The notes below the pieces were generated by a model that was not told where the DNA came from, did not search any database, and was given only the letters and a program-made list of their open reading frames with translations. Of a stretch of DNA of 7,121 bases, positions 1 through 6,658 are shown piece by piece. The translations under genes were made by a program, and so were the position numbers. How positions within the stretch are numbered: position 1 is the stretch's first letter; each line of letters opens with the position of its first letter. This stretch comes from Chloroflexota bacterium. Its GTDB lineage: Bacteria; Chloroflexota; Anaerolineae; 4572-78; J111. The DNA is taken from the NCBI GenBank assembly GCA_003694775.1, contig RFJV01000008.1, positions 1 to 7,121 on the forward strand. The letters are read 5' to 3'.

Positions 1-8
1 ACTGCCGG

Positions 9-974
9 TTATCCGGCTACCTGCTCTGCCAGGGCGACTGCACCCCACAGCGGGGCATCGTCGGTGAAGGCGGCGGGTACGATATTTACGCTGATTTCGG
101 GCAGAACATTGGCGCGGGCCGCTTCGCGAACGGTCTGCCACCACAGTTCACCCGACTTGGTCACGCCGCCGCCCAGCACCACCCGGTCCGGGTTCATCAG
201 GTTGATGGCGTTGCCCAGCCCCAGCCCCAACCGCCGGGCGGATTCGACCAGCACGCGGCGGCTGAAAGGGTCGCCGGCGGAGGCGGCCTCGGCCACCATT
301 TTGGCGGTGATGTTCTGCGGGTCGCCCTGGGCCAGCCGCAGGAGCGCGTCGCCCTGACCGGCGTTCTGCTCCAGGTACAGCCTGGCCCGGTTGGCGATGC
401 CCGGCCCGCAGGCTTCGGCTTCCAGACAGCCCCGCCGCCCGCAAACGCAGGGCAGGCCGCCGGTCTGCACAATGGTGTGGCCGATTTCGCCGGCCATACC
501 GTCTGCGCCGCGGTAAGGCTGTCCGTTCAAAATCCAGCCGCCGCCGATGCCGGTGCTGACCGTTACGTACAGCAAATTCTGGCATCCCCGGCCCGCGCCA
601 AAACGGTATTCCCCCAGGGCGGCCACGTTGGCATCGTTGTCGACGGCGACGGGGAGGCCAAACGTGTCCCGGAGACGGTCGGCCAGAGGGACATTTTCCC
701 AGCCGGGCACGTGGTGCGAAAGCCGCACCAGCCCCGCGGCGGCGTCTACCGGCCCGCCAAAGCTGACGCCGATAGCCGCGGGACGGCCCACCTCGGCGAT
801 AAGCTCGCCGGCCAGGGCCAGCATTTTGTTGTATTCGTATGGACCATCCGCAGTGGCGGGGGTAAAGAACCGGCGGTGGGCCAGCCAGCCGCCGCGCCCC
901 GGACGGGTCATCGCGGCGGTGAGTTTGGTGCCGCCGAAGTCCAGTGCCAGCAACAGCGGCGCCGGGGTGGTCAT
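9..974 (-). CDS. ROK-family sugar kinase, glucokinase-like
   Basis: This is a complete cytoplasmic protein of 321 aa, the normal length for ROK kinases, which phosphorylate hexoses such as glucose, mannose, fructose or N-acetyl-hexosamines with ATP. The phosphate-binding motif DFGGTK is at residues 12-17. The sugar-binding and catalytic segment DNDAN is at 112-116, with D114 the likely catalytic base. The GEIGH motif (E163, H166) is followed by the zinc knuckle CVCGRRGC (C176, C178, C183) and E185. There is no N-terminal helix-turn-helix, so it is a kinase and not a ROK repressor (NagC/Mlc/XylR type). Its ATG overlaps the TGA of the SIS gene by 4 bases and no strong Shine-Dalgarno is visible, so translation is probably coupled. 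The neighbouring hexose transporter suggests glucose or mannose as substrate. The family is certain; the exact sugar is inferred from context. Confidence 0.95.
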   Translation of the reverse strand: MTTPAPLLLALDFGGTKLTAAMTRPGRGGWLAHRRFFTPATADGPYEYNKMLALAGELIAEVGRPAAIGVSFGGPVDAAAGLVRLSHHVPGWENVPLADRLRDTFGLPVAVDNDANVAALGEYRFGAGRGCQNLLYVTVSTGIGGGWILNGQPYRGADGMAGEIGHTIVQTGGLPCVCGRRGCLEAEACGPGIANRARLYLEQNAGQGDALLRLAQGDPQNITAKMVAEAASAGDPFSRRVLVESARRLGLGLGNAINLMNPDRVVLGGGVTKSGELWWQTVREAARANVLPEISVNIVPAAFTDDAPLWGAVALAEQVAG

Positions 975-1522
975 CGTTCCAGCAGTCCCAGGTAGATGAT
1001 GTGTCCCAGCATCAGGTGGACATCCTCAATCTGGGCCATCGACTGGGTGGGGACAATCAGGCTCAGGTCCGCCTTGTCTTTGAGCTGGCCGCCGTCCCGG
1101 CCGGTCAGACCGATAGTTCTGAGGCCGTTTTCTCTGGCCCAGTCCATCGCCTTGAGCACGTTGGGCGAGTTGCCGCTTCCGCTCAGCCCCACCAGCAGGT
1201 CGCCGGGGCGGGCCAGGGGGATGAGCTGTTCTACAAAGATGCGGCTGTAGTCCCAATCGTTGGCGATAGCCAGGATGATGGGCATATTGTCGGTGAGAGC
1301 AATCACCCGCAGGCGCGGTTTGCCCGGCTGGATGGTGTTTTTGATGAGGTCGTTTGCCATATGGGAGGCGGTCGACCCGCTTCCGCCGTTGCCCATCAAA
1401 AAGATAGTCCGGCCTTCGTCGCGGGCCTGGGCAAAGGCGTCGATGATTGCCTCGATGGTGTCCTGGGGTAACTGCTGAATAACTTGGGTGACTTCCTGCA
1501 AATAGGTTGAAATGACATTCAT
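971..1522 (-). CDS. SIS-domain sugar-phosphate isomerase, GmhA-like
   Basis: The 183-aa protein is a single SIS (sugar isomerase) domain, close in size to GmhA, sedoheptulose-7-phosphate isomerase. The phosphate-binding loop GNGGSGST starts at residue 44, and a second SIS motif, SGSGNSPNV, lies at 114-122. Aligning by eye to GmhA places H54 and D58 (Glu in GmhA), E166 (Gln in GmhA) and H174 at the metal-ligand positions. The chemistry may therefore be that of a GmhA-like aldose-ketose isomerase, but with altered ligands. The start at 1522 is supported by AAGGAG 9 bases upstream. Its last bases overlap the ROK kinase start (ATGA), so the two proteins are probably made together. No other heptose gene is nearby, so a role on the imported hexose phosphate is at least as likely as LPS-type heptose synthesis. 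The family is sure and the substrate is unknown. Confidence 0.9.
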   Translation of the reverse strand: MNVISTYLQEVTQVIQQLPQDTIEAIIDAFAQARDEGRTIFLMGNGGSGSTASHMANDLIKNTIQPGKPRLRVIALTDNMPIILAIANDWDYSRIFVEQLIPLARPGDLLVGLSGSGNSPNVLKAMDWARENGLRTIGLTGRDGGQLKDKADLSLIVPTQSMAQIEDVHLMLGHIIYLGLLER

Positions 1523-1531
1523 TCAGTGAAG

Positions 1532-1537
1532 CTCCTT
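1532..1537 (-). promoter_or_regulatory. Ribosome binding site of the SIS gene
   Basis: AAGGAG read on the minus strand, 9 bases before the ATG at 1522. Immediately upstream, CTCC-AAATTTAA-GGAG can fold into a small hairpin that hides this site. Several more CTCC copies from the adjacent period-8 array could also pair with it. Confidence 0.75.
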
Positions 1538-1541
1538 AAAT

Positions 1542-1581
1542 TTGGAGATTTGGAGATTGGGAGATTGGGAGATTGGGAGAC
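1542..1581. repeat. Period-8 tandem repeat, five copies
   Basis: Five 8-base units read on the plus strand: TTGGAGAT twice, TGGGAGAT twice, then TGGGAGAC. On the transcribed strand this becomes a run of TCTCC blocks just upstream of the SIS gene's ribosome binding site. The same core (GATTGGGAGATTGG, 14 bases) is found in opposite orientation at 2812-2825, on the other side of the oxidoreductase gene. Confidence 0.9.
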
Positions 1582-1609
1582 TGACATCAGACAGCCGGTA
1601 CACCGGTAT

Positions 1610-1637
1610 CTCCACACTCCCAAACTCCGGCACTCCG
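1610..1637. repeat. Degenerate GGAGTG period-8 repeat
   Basis: On the minus strand GGAG occurs at 1636, 1628, 1620 and 1613, at steps of 8, 8 and 7 bases, within units such as GGAGTGCC, GGAGTTTG and GGAGTGTG. In the leader RNA, TTGGGAG from this block (1623-1617) can pair over 7 bases with CTCCCAA of the array at 1542-1581. Between the two arrays lies a small palindrome, CCGGTACACCGG (1595-1606). Confidence 0.65.
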
Positions 1638-1652
1638 TTTCCGGCCTGAACA

Positions 1653-1681
1653 ATTGTAGCAGGAACCGGGCCAGGAATCAA
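1653..1681 (-). promoter_or_regulatory. Putative sigma70-type promoter for SIS and ROK genes
   Basis: Read on the minus strand, TTGATT (-35, 1681-1676) is followed after 17 bases by TACAAT (-10, 1658-1653), with TG one base before the -10 (extended -10). The predicted start is near 1646, which gives a leader of about 124 bases made largely of the two period-8 arrays. It lies just after the oxidoreductase stop codon, so the SIS-kinase pair could be transcribed separately. This is a motif match only. Confidence 0.55.
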
Positions 1682-1707
1682 CAGCGATTGATTTTGTTGG
1701 GATGGGT

Positions 1708-2721
1708 CTATGACAGACGGACTACCTGACCGGTTTCTGCGGACTCGTACAGGGCCAGCACACTGCGCAGGAAGTCCCGGCTGAGACTGAGCGGAACTAC
1801 CGGTTCGGCGCCGTCGAGGACGCAGGCTTCCATTGCCTTGACCTCGTGCAGGTAGGGGTTGTTGCCTTCGGCCTTAAAGACAATGGTGTCCGATGGGTCG
1901 TCGCCGCCGGTGAAGATGTCGATTTTGCAGTCGCGGCCATCGGCATTGGGCTTCCAGGGTTCGTAAATCTGGACAATACCCTTTTCGCCGATGATGTGCG
2001 CGCCCTGCCGGAAGGGGGAACGGAAGCCGGACGAAATCTGGGCCGTAACGCCGTTGCTGAACTTCAACTGGCCCACCATCGACACGTCCACCCCGGTTTC
2101 CCCCTTTATCTGGCTGGCCCACACTTCCACCGGCGGGCCGGCCTGGGCCATCACAATGGCCAGGCTGTTGGGATACACCCCCACATCCCACAAACAGCCG
2201 CCGGCCAGTTCCGGGTGCAGGCGGATGTTGTGGGTGTGCTCCGCCGGCAGGTAGTAGCTGAACCAGCTCACAATCAACTGCAGGTCGCCCAGACGCCCGG
2301 ACTGAATCATTTCTTTGACCCGCAGAGTTTGGGGGTGATGGAGGTACATGAAAGCCTCAAAAATGACCACCTTGTTTGCCTGGGCCGCGGCCTCAACCTC
2401 GTCCAGGTCGGCCAGGGTGGTCACGATGGGCTTTTCGCAGAGGACATGCTTGCCGGTCTGGGCGGCCTTGACCGTCCACTCCCGGTGCAGGGTGTTGGGC
2501 AGGGGATTGTAGATGGCATCGATGTCCGGGTCGGCCAGGAGGTCCTCATAACTGCCGTAGGCCTTGGGGATGTTGTGCTCATCGGCGTAGGCACGGGCTT
2601 TGCCGGCATCACGGCTGGCAACCGCCACCAGTTCACTGCGCGGCGAACTGTGCAGGGGTCCAATCAGCGCCCGGTTGATGCGGGCCGTGGAAAGAATTCC
2701 CCAGCGAAGTTTTTGGGTCAT
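1708..2721 (-). CDS. Gfo/Idh/MocA-family NAD(P)-dependent oxidoreductase
   Basis: A complete 337-aa cytoplasmic enzyme of normal family length. The N-terminal Rossmann fold begins WGILSTARI (residues 7-15). The family signature EKP is at 96-98, with K97 the conserved catalytic-site lysine. The second signature GGCLWDVGVYPN runs from about 174 to 185, with D179 and Tyr (Y183) in the position that is His in many relatives. The DxGxY form, together with EAFMYLHHPQ at 122-131, fits the branch holding dihydrodiol and xylose dehydrogenases and glucose-fructose oxidoreductase. It probably oxidises or reduces a sugar carbonyl or hydroxyl using NAD(P). AAAGAAAGG at 2739-2731, 9 bases before the ATG, supports the start. 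The gene is isolated from its neighbours by repeat-filled gaps on both sides, unlike the other tightly packed genes here. The substrate cannot be read from sequence; an aldose is likely. Confidence 0.93.
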   Translation of the reverse strand: MTQKLRWGILSTARINRALIGPLHSSPRSELVAVASRDAGKARAYADEHNIPKAYGSYEDLLADPDIDAIYNPLPNTLHREWTVKAAQTGKHVLCEKPIVTTLADLDEVEAAAQANKVVIFEAFMYLHHPQTLRVKEMIQSGRLGDLQLIVSWFSYYLPAEHTHNIRLHPELAGGCLWDVGVYPNSLAIVMAQAGPPVEVWASQIKGETGVDVSMVGQLKFSNGVTAQISSGFRSPFRQGAHIIGEKGIVQIYEPWKPNADGRDCKIDIFTGGDDPSDTIVFKAEGNNPYLHEVKAMEACVLDGAEPVVPLSLSRDFLRSVLALYESAETGQVVRLS

Positions 2722-2750
2722 AATGGTTTACCTTTCTTTGAATTTGACAA

Positions 2751-2792
2751 ACGACCAACGACGAATGACGAACGACCAACGACCAACGACGA
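2751..2792. repeat. Heptamer array ACGACSA, six copies
   Basis: Six contiguous 7-base units on the plus strand: ACGACCA, ACGACGA, ATGACGA, ACGACCA, ACGACCA, ACGACGA. The array lies just upstream of the oxidoreductase ribosome binding site and would form part of its leader. It is the first of three heptamer families that fill this gap. Confidence 0.9.
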
Positions 2793-2800
2793 TTGGCCCA

Positions 2801-2821
2801 ATCTCCAATCTCCAATCTCCC
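2801..2821. repeat. Heptamer array ATCTCCA, three copies
   Basis: ATCTCCA, ATCTCCA, ATCTCCC on the plus strand, separated by 8 bases (TTGGCCCA) from the preceding array and by one base from the following one. Its reverse complement matches the array at 1542-1581, so the oxidoreductase gene is flanked by inverted copies of this family. Confidence 0.85.
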
Positions 2822-2822
2822 A

Positions 2823-2920
2823 ATCGTCAGTCGTCAATCGTCAATCGTCAATCGTCAATCGTAAATCGTCAATCGTCAATCGTCAATCGTCAATCGTCAA
2901 TCGTCAATCGTAAATCGTAT
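2823..2920. repeat. Heptamer array ATCGTCA, 14 copies
   Basis: Fourteen unbroken 7-base units fill 2823-2920 and end exactly against the stop codon of the second permease. Ten units are ATCGTCA; the variants are GTCGTCA (second), ATCGTAA (sixth and thirteenth, 49 bases apart) and ATCGTAT (last). Because 7 is not a multiple of 3, the plus strand is open and would encode a QSSIVNR peptide repeat. On the gene strand the unit TGACGAT puts TGA stops in all three frames. Each minus-strand junction also contains TTGACG, a -35-like hexamer, but I see no matching -10. No ribosome binding site or start supports a protein here. Confidence 0.97.
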
Positions 2921-3822
<902 letters not shown>

Positions 3823-3826
<4 letters not shown>

Positions 3827-4812
3827 AGTTCAGCCTCCGTGCGGGTGGTCCAGACCAGGTAGGGGATAATCAAGACCGCGACCATCACCAGAAGCACCAT
3901 AGCGATGGCAGAGCCGCGGGCAAAATGGTTGCCCCGGAAGGTGGTGTCCCACATGAAATAGGCCGGCACATCGGTGGAAAAGCCGATGCCGGGACCGGTC
4001 ATGGCGACAACCAGGTCGTAAATTTTCAGGGAGATGTGTCCCAGGATAATGACCGCGCTCAGGGTAATGGGGCGAAGCATCGGGAATACAATATGCCACA
4101 GCACCTGCCATTCCGACGCGCCGTCGACGCGGGCGGCTTCGCGCAGTTCATCGGGGATGGCCCGCAGACCGGCCAGGTACATTGCCATGGTGTAGCCCGA
4201 CATCTGCCACGTGGCGGCCAGCACCAGCGACACCACGCCGGCAGACAGGCCAACTTTGGGGGAAGCCATAAACCCCAATCCGATTTGCTGGAGAAGCTGG
4301 CCTAATCCCGAATCCGGCGGAATGTGCCACACCACCGGGTCGGTAAACCAACCCCATTTTAGAAATCCCAATCCCAGCTTCTCGAACAGCAGGTTGACCC
4401 CCGTACTGCCCAGCTCCGGACTGCCGGGGTTCAACAGCCATCGCCAGACCACACCGGTGACGATGAACGAAATTGCCATTGGAAACAGAAAGATACTGCG
4501 GAAAACGCCTTCCGCCCGGATGCGCTGGTCAAGCAAAATGGCCAGGGTTAGACCAATGGTCAGGCAGGCGATGAGAAACAGAACGGTAAAACCGACCGTG
4601 TTCCGCAGGTCAATCTGGAACCGTTGGTTGGCAAACAGTTTGACATAGTTGGTGAAACCGACGTAGGTGAAATCCGGGTCCAGTCTGTCCCAGGCGGTGA
4701 GAGAGGCGTACCCGGTAAAGGCAATGAAGCCGTAAACAAAAATGGCAATCAGGATGATGGATGGCGAAAGAAGCAGAACCGCGGCGGTACGTTCCCAGTT
4801 CCAACGTTTCAT
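3823..4812 (-). CDS. Sugar ABC transporter permease, MalF/GlcF type
   Basis: A 329-aa inner-membrane protein and the first of the paired channel subunits. Hydrophobic segments lie near residues 9-35, 70-96, 104-127, 187-215, 244-270 and 300-320. The EAA loop is at about 225-248 ([20 protein letters not shown]...), with the conserved Gly at 231. An extracytoplasmic loop of about 55 residues (128-185) separates the third and fourth segments. The ribosome binding site is weak (GAGGT about 4-5 bases before the ATG), and the gene follows a strong hairpin after the binding-protein gene. Both features suggest it is made at a lower level than the binding protein. With the second permease and the binding protein it forms the importer; the ATP-hydrolysing subunit must come from elsewhere. 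Confidence 0.96.
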
Positions 4813-4832
4813 GATGACCTCGCTGATAGAAA

Positions 4833-4869
4833 AGTGAGGCAGTCCCCCTTAACGTTGGACTGCCTCACT
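4833..4869 (-). terminator. Hairpin between binding-protein and permease genes
   Basis: A perfect 13-bp inverted repeat: arms AGTGAGGCAGTCC (4833-4845) and GGACTGCCTCACT (4857-4869), with an 11-base loop. On the transcribed strand the descending arm runs into TTTTCT, a short U-tract, so this is a weak or partial intrinsic terminator. It begins 35 bases after the binding-protein stop codon and ends about 20 bases before the permease start. In comparable sugar operons such structures protect the upstream mRNA and let only part of transcription through, giving more binding protein than permease. On the plus strand no T-run follows, which fits action in the gene direction only. Confidence 0.85.
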
Positions 4870-4904
4870 GAAATTTAGCCTAACTCAAGATGTTGTGCAC
4901 CGTC

Positions 4905-6428
4905 TTACTGGCACACACCGGCATCTACACAGGCCTGCTGGAGACCGGCTTGAGCCGAAGCTACGTCACCGGAGGCAACGAAGAGGGTGATAACGTCCTT
5001 GTAATCGGTCACCCAGGACTCGATGGCCGCCGCGCCGTGGACAACGCTGGGGACGATGGCGTCCTTGCTCCAGTCAACCATAGCGGACTGGAGATATTCG
5101 TTGAACAGGGCGGGGTCGCAGTCGGTGCGGGCGCAGATGGAACCCTTCTTGGGGTTGAAGGCTTCCTGACCGGCCTTGGAACCGACCACTTTCAGCCAGT
5201 TGATGGCGTTCTGCTTGTTGGGGGCGTCCTTGGGCAGGGCAAAGCTGTCCGACAGGGCCACGAAGATGCCCTGAGTGCCAGGAGGCGGTGCCCAGCCGTA
5301 GCCGGTGAAGCCCTTGGAGGTGAACCAGCCGTCGGTCCAGTCGCCCATAATCATCATGCCGCCCTTGCCGCTGACCAGGTATTCACCCGCGCCGTCCCAG
5401 GTCAGAGCCGGGTGGTCGGGGTTGGCGTAGCTGAGCATCATCTTGAAGTTTTCCAGGGCCTCGGTAACTTTGGGGTCCATCCAGGAGGTTTCGCCCGTCC
5501 AGAGGCCGCGGTAGCCGTCGGCACCCAGGGTGCCGGCCAGGACATCTTCAAACACGTGGGCGGCTTCCCAGCCGTCCTTGGTGCCGATGACAAACGGCTG
5601 AACGCCGGCGGCCTGCAGTTTGTCGGCCACTTCCTTGAACTCGGCAAAGGTGGTCGGCGGGGTCAGGCCGTTGGCTTCAAAGACGGCCTTGTTGTACCAC
5701 AGCACGTTGGAGCGGTGGATGTTGGCCGGAACGCCCCAGTAGTGGCCCTTGTATTTCAGCAGTTGCAGGAGGTCCGGCGGGAAGACTTCTTCCAGCCCTT
5801 CGGAGGCGTAGATGTCGTCAACCGGGTCCAGGTATTTTTCCGGGCTGTAGGTTTCCACTTCCAGACCGGCGTGGAGCTGGAAGGTGTCGGGGGGCGCGCC
5901 GCCCACCAGGCGGGTGGCAAGCTGGGCCTTGAAGTTGGTCCCCGCGCCGCCGGCGACCGTGGCGTTGACGATTTCAACGTCCGGGTAGAGCTGTTTGTAC
6001 ACTTCAAACATACCGTTCAGGCCTTCGGCCTCACCGCCGGCAGTCCACCAGCTACCCACAACCAGCTGGCCCGACGCGCCGCTGGCGAACAGTTCACCCA
6101 CGTTGAACATGGTGGGGTCAAAGCTGGCCATGAAGGCTTCGGCTTCTTCTTTGGACGGGATGCGCAGTTTGGCCCCGACTTCAATCTGGTCGGGGTTGTC
6201 AATTTTGGCGTATGAGGGGTCTTCGGCGTGGGCCTTGTTGGTGGCCGACATAATGGCCCAGTAAGCGTTGACATCGCCGTAGAATTTATCGGCCAGCTTA
6301 CTCAGCCAGTCATCGGCCTGGACGATGTAATCTTCGCCCTGTGCGGGAGGGGCCGCGGCGGTCAGCGCCGCCGGCATTACAATCACCAGGATGGCTAGCA
6401 ACGTCGCTACTATTAGCAGTTTCTTCAT
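4905..6428 (-). CDS. LysM-tagged sugar-binding protein of ABC importer (GlcE-like)
   Basis: A 507-aa exported protein. Residues 1-25 form a Sec signal peptide (MKKLL, hydrophobic core, then AxA-type sites) with no lipobox cysteine. Residues about 33-91 form a LysM domain: YIVQADDWLSKLADKFYGD at the start, N64, and IEVGAKLRIPS at the end, the usual order for this peptidoglycan-binding fold. From residue 122 a family 1 sugar-binding protein follows. GSWWTAGGEAEGL, VNATVAGGAGTNF, GGAPPDTFQLHAG (H186), NIHRSNVLWY, MGDW, PGTQGIF, SDSFALPK, QNAINWL and VVHGAAAIESW (H464) match my recollection of the Thermus thermophilus glucose/galactose/mannose-binding protein, including its two pocket histidines. 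The only four cysteines (432, 437, 500, 506) are near the C-terminus and may form disulfides. The start at 6428 is chosen for AGGAGGAG 7 bases upstream and the signal peptide; an upstream in-frame GTG (6533) lacks both. Confidence 0.95.
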   Translation of the reverse strand: MKKLLIVATLLAILVIVMPAALTAAAPPAQGEDYIVQADDWLSKLADKFYGDVNAYWAIMSATNKAHAEDPSYAKIDNPDQIEVGAKLRIPSKEEAEAFMASFDPTMFNVGELFASGASGQLVVGSWWTAGGEAEGLNGMFEVYKQLYPDVEIVNATVAGGAGTNFKAQLATRLVGGAPPDTFQLHAGLEVETYSPEKYLDPVDDIYASEGLEEVFPPDLLQLLKYKGHYWGVPANIHRSNVLWYNKAVFEANGLTPPTTFAEFKEVADKLQAAGVQPFVIGTKDGWEAAHVFEDVLAGTLGADGYRGLWTGETSWMDPKVTEALENFKMMLSYANPDHPALTWDGAGEYLVSGKGGMMIMGDWTDGWFTSKGFTGYGWAPPPGTQGIFVALSDSFALPKDAPNKQNAINWLKVVGSKAGQEAFNPKKGSICARTDCDPALFNEYLQSAMVDWSKDAIVPSVVHGAAAIESWVTDYKDVITLFVASGDVASAQAGLQQACVDAGVCQ

Positions 6429-6435
6429 CGTAAAA

Positions 6436-6443
6436 CTCCTCCT
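6436..6443 (-). promoter_or_regulatory. Strong ribosome binding site of the binding-protein gene
   Basis: AGGAGGAG on the minus strand, 7 bases before the ATG at 6428. It is the strongest Shine-Dalgarno in the window, which fits high expression of the binding protein, and it fixes the start codon over the upstream in-frame GTG. Confidence 0.85.
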
Positions 6444-6465
6444 GTGAAAATTGTTATGAATTTGT

Positions 6466-6529
6466 GAGTTGGAGTGTTGGAGAGTCAGGAAACTGGACCG
6501 TTCAGGTACAATCTCTCCATCTCCAGTTT
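6466..6529. repeat. Degenerate GTTGGA repeat and hairpin in leader
   Basis: GAGTTGGA and GTGTTGGA (6466-6481), followed by GAGTC, form a short period-8 repeat related to the GGAGTG block at 1610-1637 but in opposite orientation. Next to it, AAACTGGA (6490-6497) and TCCAGTTT (6522-6529) make a perfect 8-bp stem with a 24-base loop. Both lie in the predicted leader of the binding-protein mRNA. There is no U-tract, so the hairpin is not a terminator. Confidence 0.5.
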
Positions 6530-6634
6530 TCACCGGTTAATTGGTTGATTGTTGCGAGGTTTCCTACCTCCTTTCTGCGATGTGAGATGATGGTGTTAGA
6601 GGAATTTCGAACAAAATTTGGCAGAGAGGAAATA

Positions 6635-6653
6635 TTGTGCAACGTGTGCACAA
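6635..6653. promoter_or_regulatory. Putative repressor operator over the transcription start
   Basis: A perfect 7-bp inverted repeat, TTGTGCA-N5-TGCACAA (centre ACGTG). It begins at the predicted start of transcription (about 6652) and covers roughly the first 18 transcribed bases. A dimeric repressor bound here would block the promoter. The odd centre does not give the CG-centred symmetry usual for LacI-type sites, so the regulator family is open. No regulator gene lies in the window. Confidence 0.6.
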
Positions 6654-6658
6654 ACTGA

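Noticed and set aside
9..974. ROK protein as a transcriptional repressor binding the operator at 6635-6653
   Set aside because: It lacks the N-terminal helix-turn-helix of ROK repressors and begins directly with the ATP-binding DFGGTK motif, so it is a kinase.
1526..1729. Small plus-strand gene in the SIS/oxidoreductase gap
   Set aside because: Its N-terminal half is the translated period-8 repeat (GDLEIGRLGDWE) and the rest overlaps promoter-like and leader sequence of the opposite strand.
1846..2913. 355-codon plus-strand frame through the oxidoreductase and the heptamer arrays
   Set aside because: It is antisense to a well-supported gene, and its C-terminus is just the translated 7-base repeat (QSSIVNR units). 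No ribosome binding site is seen.
2751..2920. CRISPR array
   Set aside because: The repeat units are 7 bases and contiguous with no spacers, and no cas genes are present.
4890..6215. 441-codon open frame on the plus strand across the binding-protein gene
   Set aside because: It is exactly antisense to a certain gene, has Gly/Val/His-rich low-quality composition and no recognisable motif. Such frames are expected opposite GC-rich genes.
6429..6533. Upstream GTG start (6533) for the binding protein
   Set aside because: It would put 35 polar residues ahead of the signal peptide and has no ribosome binding site, whereas the ATG at 6428 has a strong one.
6567..6574. AAAGGAGG on the minus strand as a ribosome binding site for a leader peptide
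   Set aside because: No ATG, GTG or TTG follows at a workable distance in a meaningful frame. It is probably chance within the leader.
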